Assembly: GCA_023443515.1 (NCBI GenBank)
Contig: JAEZUC010000035.1
Span: 1-6,223, forward strand
Length of the DNA: 6,223 nt
Source: Bacillota bacterium
GTDB lineage: Bacteria; Bacillota; Clostridia; Acetivibrionales; DSM-1351
Direction of reading: 5' to 3'
Positions within the stretch are counted from its first letter, which is position 1. Each line of letters begins with the position of its first letter. Shown here one piece after another: positions 1 to 4,579 of this stretch. The notes under the pieces are model-generated. The model was given only the letters and a program-made list of their open reading frames with translations, ran no database searches and was not told the origin of the DNA. The position numbers and the translations under genes are program-made.

Positions 1-2
1 TA

Positions 3-419
3 TTTGCACCAAAATACAGAAGGCAGGAAATATTTGGAAAGTATAAAATAGAAATAGGAAAGATATTAAGAGAAATATGTACAAGAAATAATGTAGAAAT
101 AATAGAGGCTAATGCATGTCCTGATCATGTGCATATGTTGATTGCAATACCGCCCAAAATAAGCGTCTCAAAATTTATGGGCATACTTAAGGGGAAAAGC
201 AGTTTAATGATATTTGATAGATTTGCAAATTTAAAATATAAGTATGGCAATCGTCATTTCTGGTGCAGAGAATATTATGTTGACACAGTAGGAAGAAATA
301 AGACTGCAATAACGAAATACATTCAGAAGCAATTGCAAGAAGATCAAATAGCTGAACAATTGAGTTTGAAAGAATATATTGACCCGTTTACGGGTGAGCA
401 GGCAAAAGGAAGCAAATAA
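3..419 (+). CDS. tnpA: IS200/IS605-family transposase TnpA (Y1/HUH), 5' end cut by window edge
   Basis: Single-strand DNA transposase that cuts and rejoins IS ends through a tyrosine-DNA link. The frame is open from the first complete codon (position 3), reads FAPKYRRQ at its start as family members do near residue 20-25, and stops at TAA 417-419, so only about 20 N-terminal residues are missing. The HUH metal-binding pair lies in PDHVHM (His codons 126-128 and 132-134). The catalytic tyrosine is most likely the Tyr in AITKYIQKQ (codon 318-320). Motifs LKGKSS, KYGNRHFW and LKEYIDPFTG are typical of the clostridial IS200-type branch. There is no frameshift or internal stop, so the gene looks intact. 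A GTG at 129 could be mistaken for a start, but it lies inside the HUH motif. Immediately downstream is the structured right end of the element. Confidence 0.95.
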   Translation, partial: FAPKYRRQEIFGKYKIEIGKILREICTRNNVEIIEANACPDHVHMLIAIPPKISVSKFMGILKGKSSLMIFDRFANLKYKYGNRHFWCREYYVDTVGRNKTAITKYIQKQLQEDQIAEQLSLKEYIDPFTGEQAKGSK

Positions 420-441
420 ATAGAGCCACCCGGGAGGGTGG

Positions 442-474
442 CCGCTGGAAATGTTTTGCGATTGGCGGTTTTTT
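442..474 (+). terminator. Candidate intrinsic terminator of tnpA
   Basis: CCGCTGG at 442-448 pairs with TTGGCGG at 462-468 (four Watson-Crick and three G-T pairs), followed directly by six T residues (469-474). The stem is only moderately stable, but the position 23 bases after the tnpA stop and the T-run fit a Rho-independent terminator. The preceding 425-442 hairpin could help. Confidence 0.45.
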
Positions 475-525
475 CGGAGCGCGAGTAGCGCGTGCCAGCA
501 CCATGCCCTTATAGGGCTTAATCAG

Positions 526-544
526 CCACCAGCTAAGCTGGTGG
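526..544 (+). repeat. Probable IS right-end hairpin
   Basis: A perfect 9-bp inverted repeat, CCACCAGCT/AGCTGGTGG, with a single A in the loop, plus an outer G-T pair. This is the strongest hairpin of the series and lies at the expected place for the TnpA recognition structure of an IS200/IS605 right end. The assignment is by position and shape only. Confidence 0.5.
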
Positions 545-550
545 TACTTG

Positions 551-702
551 ACTCCCCAATAGGGGGTATTAGTTTTTCATAGGGAATTACGAAAGAAATC
601 CGATATTCGGGCGTTATAACCATTTAGTAGCGTTAGGTTTTTCAAATTATTGATATGACCTTACCACCGCAATGTAGTCACTCACAATCATTAATTATGA
701 AA
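551..702. other. Gap between IS end and the 703-915 gene, no convincing gene
   Basis: No start codon with a ribosome-binding site is visible. A plus-strand frame at 573-653 is open for 26 codons, has no start, and ends in GFSNY before TGA. It could be the tail of a gene interrupted by the IS, but it is too short to judge. A small dyad CCGATATTCGG lies at 600-610. Nothing else was seen. Confidence 0.5.
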
Positions 703-915
703 TCAAAATAAGGTCACAGCTTCCTTATCTTTAAATAGTGTAACTTTTCCCAGCACTAAATCGGATAGTGAGAGACTGTCTTTATAATATAGGAATTGAA
801 TAGTTAGAAAGTTAGCATTTCCTGATACATATTTGCCTTGTCGCTCACGAATATTTCTACTTGGCTTATCAAAAACAGTTAATACATCTTCGGGCTTTAT
901 TTCACTTAATTTCAT
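703..915 (-). CDS. Small protein of unknown function (70 aa)
   Basis: I do not recognise this protein. The start chosen is the ATG at 915-913, preceded on the minus strand by a near-perfect AGGAGG seven bases upstream. A longer reading from 990 is possible but adds 25 residues before that site and has no comparable ribosome-binding site. The product begins MKLSEIKPEDVLTVFDK, is mixed and slightly basic, has no transmembrane segment or signal peptide, and its C-terminal half alternates hydrophobic and polar residues (FLTIQFLYY, KVTLF), suggesting a small beta-rich fold. The stop at 705-703 overlaps a weak stem, ATAAGG/CCTTAT, followed by T-rich sequence on the minus strand, which might act as terminator. 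The csp terminator at 1090-1058 separates it from csp, so it needs its own promoter, which I could not place with confidence. Confidence 0.6.
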   Translation of the reverse strand: MKLSEIKPEDVLTVFDKPSRNIRERQGKYVSGNANFLTIQFLYYKDSLSLSDLVLGKVTLFKDKEAVTLF

Positions 916-964
916 CTCAATACCTCCTATGTTATAGCTTTTCCCCACATTAAAGTTAGGGTAG

Positions 965-988
965 GAGAGCGCCTTCAGTGCAGCTCTC
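965..988 (-). repeat. Inverted repeat in the presumed leader of the 70-aa gene
   Basis: GAGAGC at 965-970 and GCTCTC at 983-988 form a 6-bp stem with a 12-nt loop, about 50-70 bases upstream of the chosen start codon. It would lie in the 5' leader if transcription starts between 990 and 1057. It may be coincidental. Confidence 0.25.
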
Positions 989-1057
989 AAAATTTGTTGA
1001 TTATCATCTCAATCCATTCCCTCTGTATCATGTGATTTCTCATATGACACATAAACC

Positions 1058-1090
1058 AAAAAAGCTACCTCATAAAGAGATAGCTTTTTT
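1058..1090 (-). terminator. Intrinsic terminator of csp
   Basis: Read on the minus strand: AAAAAAGCTA, an A-C mismatch, CTC/GAG, a 5-nt loop, then TAGCTTTTTT. The stem is GCTA/TAGC extended by A-T pairs with a terminal run of six T. It starts 11 bases after the csp stop codon. Because the flanks are A-run and T-run symmetric, it can also stop plus-strand transcription. Confidence 0.85.
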
Positions 1091-1100
1091 CAACGGAAAT

Positions 1101-1301
1101 TTAAGCAAGATAAACATTAGTTGCTTGCAGACCACGTTGACCTTTTTCTATATCAAAGCTCACTCTTTGTCCTTCATCCAGGCTTTTGTAACCATTTGAC
1201 TGGATTGAAGAAAAATGAACGAATACATCATCTCCACCATCCACGGTAATAAAACCAAATCCTTTTTCTGCGTTGAACCATTTTACTGTACCATTATTCA
1301 T
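1101..1301 (-). CDS. csp: Cold-shock protein (CspA family)
   Basis: A single cold-shock domain of 66 residues, the usual length, that binds single-stranded RNA and DNA and keeps mRNA unfolded in the cytoplasm. It starts MNNGTVKWFNAEKGFGFI. RNP1 is KGFGFI (residues 13-18) and RNP2 is VFVHF (26-30), with the aromatic surface residues W8, F15, F17, F27, H29 and F30 in place. It ends in TNVYLA. The start ATG (1301-1299) is preceded by GGAGGT six bases upstream on the minus strand. The gene stands alone: it has its own candidate promoter near 1431-1459, a leader with a long hairpin at 1348-1401, and a strong terminator at 1090-1058. The leader hairpin suggests post-transcriptional control, as is known for many csp mRNAs. 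Which Csp paralogue it is cannot be told from sequence alone. Confidence 0.97.
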   Translation of the reverse strand: MNNGTVKWFNAEKGFGFITVDGGDDVFVHFSSIQSNGYKSLDEGQRVSFDIEKGQRGLQATNVYLA

Positions 1302-1347
1302 GTTGGTACCTCCATCGATTATATTATATTTTGTTGCAAAAACAAAA

Positions 1348-1401
1348 GCACATACTTTTGTAAATGATTTTAATGTTTAAATCATTTACAAAAATATGTG
1401 C
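1348..1401 (-). promoter_or_regulatory. 54-nt leader hairpin upstream of csp, attenuator- or thermosensor-like
   Basis: GCACATA (1348-1354) pairs with TATGTGC (1395-1401). After one C-A mismatch, a 15-bp perfect stem (1356-1370 with 1379-1393) closes an 8-nt loop, so 22 of 23 positions pair. Read on the minus strand, the stem is followed by CTTTTGTTTTTG, which looks like an intrinsic terminator. It lies between the csp promoter and start codon. It can therefore act as an attenuator of csp, or as the terminator of the CysRS-like gene that reads in from 1521, or both. Confidence 0.6.
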
Positions 1402-1430
1402 AAATAATTATCACTTTTAAATACTTCTTC

Positions 1431-1459
1431 AGTCTAGCACATATATAACAATGTGTCAA
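1431..1459 (-). promoter_or_regulatory. Candidate sigma-A promoter of csp
   Basis: On the minus strand, a perfect -35 TTGACA (1459-1454), a 17-bp spacer and TAGACT (1436-1431) as -10 (4 of 6). Transcription would start near 1424, giving a csp leader of about 120 nt that contains the long hairpin. The spacer carries a dyad, CACAT-N8-ATGTG (1438-1455), possibly an operator. Confidence 0.6.
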
Positions 1460-1498
1460 ATAATCTGACAAGATATAGGTAATTTAGTAATTATTTCT

Positions 1499-1532
1499 GA
1501 GGAGGTCGCTTATGAAGAGATTACAGGATTAG
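1499..1532 (+). other. Orphan ribosome-binding site with a six-codon ORF (MKRLQD)
   Basis: GAGGAGGT at 1499-1506 is followed five bases later by ATG AAG AGA TTA CAG GAT TAG (1512-1532). The initiation signal is as good as any in the window, yet the frame stops after six codons and overlaps the 3' end of the minus-strand CysRS-like gene by 12 bases. It may be the head of a gene cut off by a rearrangement near 1520, a leader peptide, or chance. Confidence 0.3.
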
Positions 1533-2333
1533 CCTGCCCTTTTCAAATAACTCCTTAATATCCCATTCAGAGCCAAATTGTGAGTCTCGAATAATAATGC
1601 CTTTTTGATCAAGTTTTGCTTTTATTTCATCTGACAAGCTATAATTTTTTGCAGATTTAGCTTCTTGTCTTAGATTCATTAATTCTTTGACTTCTTCCAT
1701 ATCGATATGATTCAAATTTATATATTTTTCTTTGATTTCTAAAATGAAATCTTCAGGTTCTTCCAAGAAAATTCCCAGCAAATTCGCCACTGTTAAAATA
1801 TTCTCATATATTTTATTCAGCGTTGTAAGTTTATGAAGAGGATTCTCATTAGCATTATTCAATAAAGCATTTGAGTACTTGAATACTTTCAGAAACTCGG
1901 AAATCTCCAAAGTAGTATTGAAATTATCGTTCATAGCCGCTACGAAAGACGCTTTAATTCCATTTACTATATCTGGTTTGATGATTCTACCATGAATAGC
2001 GATGCTTTCATTTAACTTACTATTTTCATTTTCAAAGTTCTTGATGTTATTTAAAGTTTTATAAAAATAGTAAAGTTGCTTTTCCGAAGCTATAAAATCA
2101 GTCTCTACCAGTTCTTTTGAACCTTGTGGAGGGTTTGAAAGGATACTAAGCTTTAAAACTTCTAGGTGATATTTAGATAATACTACTTCTGATTCTAAAA
2201 TATTACCCAAGGACGCGCTTGCATCTTGAAAATTAATGATAGTTCCACCAGGATACATTTTATATTCATGTCCTTGTATACGTATAGACTTCTGATTATT
2301 ATGAGTGGGTATGTTAAGATTATCTGAAATCAT
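1521..2333 (-). CDS. Stand-alone CysRS C-terminal-like protein (DALR and anticodon-binding part only)
   Basis: The 270 residues match only the C-terminal half of class Ia cysteinyl-tRNA synthetase. Residues 24-44 align with the end of the catalytic fold (YWMHxGxxxINxxKMSKSLGN in CysRS), but the KMSKS signature is degenerate: DASASLGN at 37-44. Residues 53-66 resemble the KYDPEVLRFFLLS segment. FVAAMNDNFNT (130-140) is the DALR-domain hallmark AMDDDFNT. Residues 213-257 (LMNLRQEAKSAKNYSLSDEI, then KGIIIRDSQFGSEW) match the terminal anticodon-binding segment. The Rossmann half with HIGH and the zinc-ligand cysteines is absent, so it cannot activate cysteine alone. The start ATG at 2333-2331 has GGGAG nine bases upstream and a promoter at 2368-2396, and the frame has no internal stop. 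This suggests an expressed protein rather than plain decay. It might bind tRNA-Cys or act as a regulator; a recent 5'-truncated paralogue is the alternative. Function unknown. Confidence 0.85.
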   Translation of the reverse strand: MISDNLNIPTHNNQKSIRIQGHEYKMYPGGTIINFQDASASLGNILESEVVLSKYHLEVLKLSILSNPPQGSKELVETDFIASEKQLYYFYKTLNNIKNFENENSKLNESIAIHGRIIKPDIVNGIKASFVAAMNDNFNTTLEISEFLKVFKYSNALLNNANENPLHKLTTLNKIYENILTVANLLGIFLEEPEDFILEIKEKYINLNHIDMEEVKELMNLRQEAKSAKNYSLSDEIKAKLDQKGIIIRDSQFGSEWDIKELFEKGRLIL

Positions 2334-2367
2334 TAAATAGTTCTCCCTTAAAAAATATTATTTGTTT

Positions 2368-2396
2368 AGTATAACACTTTCTGTGCTATTTGATAA
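2368..2396 (-). promoter_or_regulatory. Candidate promoter of the CysRS-like gene
   Basis: Minus strand: TTATCA (2396-2391, 4 of 6 matches to -35), a 17-bp spacer and TATACT (2373-2368, 5 of 6 matches to -10). Transcription would begin near 2361, leaving a short leader of about 28 nt before the ATG at 2333, too short for a T-box of the kind that often controls aminoacyl-tRNA synthetase genes. Confidence 0.6.
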
Positions 2397-2444
2397 TTAA
2401 TGCTTGAATAATCGATCGTGCTTATGTTGAATAGTATTTAGAAT

Positions 2445-2473
2445 TTGAACAAGTTTATAAAATAATGTAGTAT
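2445..2473 (+). promoter_or_regulatory. Candidate promoter of truA and mnmD
   Basis: TTGAAC (2445-2450, 4 of 6), a 17-bp spacer and TAGTAT (2468-2473, 4 of 6). If used, the leader before truA is about 160 nt. Other AT-rich boxes nearby (TATTAT at 2471) make the exact start uncertain. Confidence 0.4.
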
Positions 2474-2640
2474 TATTATAAAAGCTAGATTGCCTAGGGT
2501 AATATATAGATAAGGAACTCTTAAGGTAATTTTTCCAGGTGGGATGATGACGTTTCATATCAGCTTGTACCGTGCATGAAAATGCTAATTTATAGTTCGA
2601 TATCTATAGTAGTAAAAATATAGCTTTAAAAGGGAGCAGA

Positions 2641-3384
2641 ATGAAAAATTATAAAATAATTGTCCAATACGATGGAAGCAAATATAAGGGTTGGCAAAAA
2701 CTTAAAGATAGTGACCTTTCAATTCAGCAAAAGATTGAAACAGTGCTTTCGAGGATGTCTGGAGAAGAAATTCAAGTAATTGGTTGTGGAAGGACAGATG
2801 CTGGTATTCATGCTGAGAACTACGTGGCGAATTTTCATACAAATTCAAGGATGTCGCCCAAACTAATATTAAATCATCTTTACGAATTTTTGCCACAGGA
2901 CATTGTTGTAAAATCAGTTGAGGAGGTAGATGAAAGATTCCATGCGCAACACAATGCGAAATCAAAAACTTATGTATATAGTATAACTAAGGGAAAATTC
3001 AGAAATGTATTCAATAGAAAATATTCATTTCACTCAGAAGAGAAGCTTGATCTTGTTCAAATGAAAAATGCGGCTGAATATTTAATTGGAACTCATGATT
3101 TTCAGAGCTTTACCAGTTTGAAAGAGGGCTCGAAATCCACTATAAGAACTATAAATTCCTTAGATATTATTGAAAATGGCATGGTAATTGAGATTATAAT
3201 AAATGGTAATGATTTCTTGCTTCATATGGCAAGGTTGGTTGTGGGAGTTCTTCTGGAGGTTGGAAAAAATAAGATAGAAGCCATAGACGTTCTAAAAATA
3301 TTAAATGAAAAAAAACGCACAGAAGCTGTACCGTTGGCTCAGCCAAAGGGTCTTTGCTTAAGAGACGTTAAATATAGCTTTTAA
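2641..3384 (+). CDS. truA: tRNA pseudouridine synthase A (U38-U40)
   Basis: Converts uridines 38, 39 and 40 in the anticodon stem-loop of many tRNAs to pseudouridine, in the cytoplasm. The 247 residues are the family's normal length. YDGSKYKGWQ (10-19) opens the fold. The catalytic aspartate is D53 in GRTDAGIHA (50-58). RFHAQHNAKSKTYVYSI carries the conserved active-site tyrosine (Y111). DFQSFTS (153-159), FLLHMARLVVG (192-202) and the C-terminal AVPLAQPKGLCL are all in their usual order. The ATG at 2641 follows GGGAG with a 4-base spacer. It is followed 73 bases later by mnmD with no clear terminator between, so the two are probably co-transcribed. The usual clostridial truA sits in the ribosomal-protein/ecf operon; this one does not, so it may be a second copy, but the rest of the genome is not visible. 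Confidence 0.96.
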   Translation: MKNYKIIVQYDGSKYKGWQKLKDSDLSIQQKIETVLSRMSGEEIQVIGCGRTDAGIHAENYVANFHTNSRMSPKLILNHLYEFLPQDIVVKSVEEVDERFHAQHNAKSKTYVYSITKGKFRNVFNRKYSFHSEEKLDLVQMKNAAEYLIGTHDFQSFTSLKEGSKSTIRTINSLDIIENGMVIEIIINGNDFLLHMARLVVGVLLEVGKNKIEAIDVLKILNEKKRTEAVPLAQPKGLCLRDVKYSF

Positions 3385-3457
3385 TTGAAGTAAATCCTAC
3401 GCAGGTTATGGCTTAAATTACTATATAAACTATTTGGGGATAAGGAAAATGTGATAT

Positions 3458-4156
3458 ATGTTAATACCATCATATCTTGTAAACGAGCAGTTTGATGATC
3501 GCTATTTTGATGTGGTTAATGCGATGGACGAAGCGCAACAGATTTATTTTAGGAATAATAATCTAATTGAGCGGATTACTATGGGGATAGAATCGAAAAC
3601 TCCTTTTATAATTGGTGAAACAGGTTTTGGCGCTGGACGCGTGGTACTTTCACTCGTGGAATTTATGGAGAATAGTGGTTTGAAAAATGTTTCTATTGAA
3701 TATAATTCAGTTGAATTGTATCCCTTGAGTCCTGAGAGAATGCTCGATATCCTAAACGGATTTAAAGATCGGGTCGGTGAAGGGATTGATACACTTGTGG
3801 AAGCATATCGAAGTATTGATATCTCGGTATCCGGCTGGCATTCAATGAAAATACAGAAATCATTTGGAACGCTTGAGCTTAATCTTTGGATAGGTGAAGC
3901 GCTTGAAATGGTGAATGCTTTGGAAAAGCCCTGTGATGTCTGGTTTCTTGATGGGCACAGTCCAAAAAAAAATCCTTCAATATGGCGCCCAGAGTTGCTT
4001 ATGGGAATTGGGAAAAAGACAAAAACGGGAGGCACCTGTGCCACTTTTACTGTAGCAGGTGCTGTGAAAAGTGCCCTCATATCCGCAGGTTTTACACTTG
4101 AGAAACTTCCTGGGTGCGGCGGTAAAAATGAAGTTCTGTACGGAATAAAAGGTTGA
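3458..4156 (+). CDS. mnmD: Single-domain MnmC-type tRNA methyltransferase (MnmD)
   Basis: SAM-dependent methyltransferase of the MnmC N-terminal (DUF752) family, which makes the final methylation in 5-methylaminomethyl(-2-thio)uridine at tRNA wobble position 34. Visible motifs: QFDDRYFDV near the N-terminus, matching the family's FDDxYFS; the SAM-binding loop GETGFGAG (53-60); VELYPLS (85-91), the acidic strand-2 site; WIGEALE (144-150); FLDGHSPKKNP (163-173), the catalytic FLDGFAPAKNP motif; and TCATFTVAGAVKSAL (193-207) with the C-terminal GCGGKNEVLYG. At 232 residues it ends where the methyltransferase domain ends, so the FAD-dependent oxidase half of E. coli MnmC is absent. AAGGA lies 11 bases upstream of ATG 3458, a long spacer; ATG 3449 is followed at once by a stop. 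It sits behind truA, so both act on the tRNA anticodon loop. Downstream is a helicase relic. Confidence 0.9.
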   Translation: MLIPSYLVNEQFDDRYFDVVNAMDEAQQIYFRNNNLIERITMGIESKTPFIIGETGFGAGRVVLSLVEFMENSGLKNVSIEYNSVELYPLSPERMLDILNGFKDRVGEGIDTLVEAYRSIDISVSGWHSMKIQKSFGTLELNLWIGEALEMVNALEKPCDVWFLDGHSPKKNPSIWRPELLMGIGKKTKTGGTCATFTVAGAVKSALISAGFTLEKLPGCGGKNEVLYGIKG

Positions 4157-4202
4157 GTTGGACGTTGGTCATTATGAAGGTTAAAATTTAATAACATTGT
4201 GA

Positions 4203-4579
4203 AATATATATTATAACAACACAAAAATACATTTTCTTGTTACTACTGATGTTGCTGCGAGAGGGCTGGATATTGAAGGTGTCACGCATATATTTAACTG
4301 TGACATTCCAGAGGATGCTGAAAGCTACATACATGGCATTGACCGTACTGGGATAGCAAGACAGACGACAAAGCAATTACTTTTGCCACACTTAAATATC
4401 AGGAGCCTTTGGCAGTAATTAATAAGGAATTCAAATCAAATTATTAATAGTAGAATGACCGCAGAAGAATTATCTGCGTAAAAAGAAGACGTAAGCTCAA
4501 CAGTGGGGAAAAGCCTAGCAAAAGAAAATCTTTGCACAGGCACAAGGGTAATCATAAAAGGAGAAAAAATGTTATTTGA
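4203..4579 (+). pseudogene. Remnant of a DEAD-box RNA helicase (C-terminal third, frameshifted)
   Basis: Two frames together read like the end of a DEAD-box helicase. Frame one, 4221-4366, gives KIHFLVTTDVAARGLDIEG (motif V), then THIFNCDIPEDAESYIH, and a damaged motif VI, HGIDRTGIAR instead of HRIGRTGRAG. After about 4366 the match continues in another frame as DKAITFATLKYQEPLAVINK, consistent with loss of one base. That frame then meets three consecutive stops (4445-4453) and runs on for 41 codons as a very basic tail including SKRKSLHRHKGNHKRRK, ending at TGA 4577-4579. Motifs Q, I, Ia, II, III and IV are missing. Open frame begins at 4203, but recognisable similarity starts near 4221. The old stop overlaps the start of the next helicase by 11 bases, suggesting that two helicase genes once stood in tandem. 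The sequence is closer in wording to CshA/DbpA-type C-termini than to its intact neighbour, so a simple recent duplication is unlikely. Confidence 0.85.

Larger units (their letters stand above)
1..550 (+). mobile_element. IS200/IS605-family insertion sequence, 3' part (left end outside window)
   Basis: The stretch consists of a Y1/HUH transposase gene and a hairpin-rich, GC-richer tail ending in a strong hairpin at 526-544 (CCACCAGCT, loop A, AGCTGGTGG). Elements of this family have no terminal inverted repeats; their ends are subterminal hairpins recognised as single-stranded DNA by TnpA, with cleavage a few bases outside the hairpin. The right boundary is therefore placed a few bases after 544, but the exact cleavage point is inferred. 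The left end is not in the window. No tnpB is visible on the right side of tnpA. Confidence 0.75.
425..567 (+). ncRNA. Hairpin array downstream of tnpA, possible structured RNA or IS right-end structure
   Basis: Several stems follow one another in an otherwise AT-rich region. At 425-442 there is a 7-bp stem GCCACCC/GGGTGGC with a GGGA loop. At 442-468, CCGC pairs with GCGG, extended by wobble pairs. At 479-492 lies a short GCGC stem. At 505-517, GCCCT/AGGGC has a 3-nt loop. At 526-544 is a 9-bp stem with a one-base loop. At 554-565, CCCC/GGGG has a 4-nt loop. Only the last hairpins are expected as TnpA-binding end structures; the rest suggest a transcribed, folded RNA. It could be a 3' UTR, a terminator region, or a relative of the guide-scaffold RNAs that occupy the right ends of tnpB-bearing relatives. 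No function is demonstrated. Confidence 0.4.
2334..2640. other. Divergent intergenic region between the CysRS-like gene and truA
   Basis: About 300 bases without a gene. It carries a minus-strand promoter candidate (2368-2396) and a plus-strand one (2445-2473). The rest, 2480-2640, would be the truA leader. I found only small structures there, such as GCAT-GAAA-ATGC at 2574-2585 with a GNRA-type loop, and no T-box, PreQ1 or other riboswitch that I recognise. Confidence 0.5.

Noticed and set aside
978..1199. Plus-strand open frame of 73 codons
   Set aside because: It is antisense to csp and runs through the csp terminator; no ribosome-binding site and low-complexity product.
2480..2640. Possible riboswitch or T-box in the truA leader
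   Set aside because: No conserved T-box, PreQ1 or other consensus core could be found; only short stems.
2702..2965. Minus-strand open frame of 87 codons
   Set aside because: Entirely antisense to truA, whose reading frame has all family motifs.
3544..4224. Minus-strand open frame of 226 codons
   Set aside because: Entirely opposite mnmD; Pro/Ser-rich product without recognisable motifs, as expected of an antisense shadow.
4188..4376. Minus-strand open frame of 62 codons
   Set aside because: Antisense to the helicase relic, whose plus-strand translation shows helicase motif V.
4455..4481. ORF MTAEELSA and the CGCAGA/TCTGCG dyad at 4460-4478
   Set aside because: The ORF lacks a ribosome-binding site and lies in the helicase relic; the dyad has no T-run after it, so neither gene nor terminator is supported.
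4503..4568. GTG 4503 as start of the DEAD-box helicase
   Set aside because: The 22 extra residues fall in the relic's tail, family members begin at MLFDKL or similar, and AAGGAG is correctly placed for ATG 4569.
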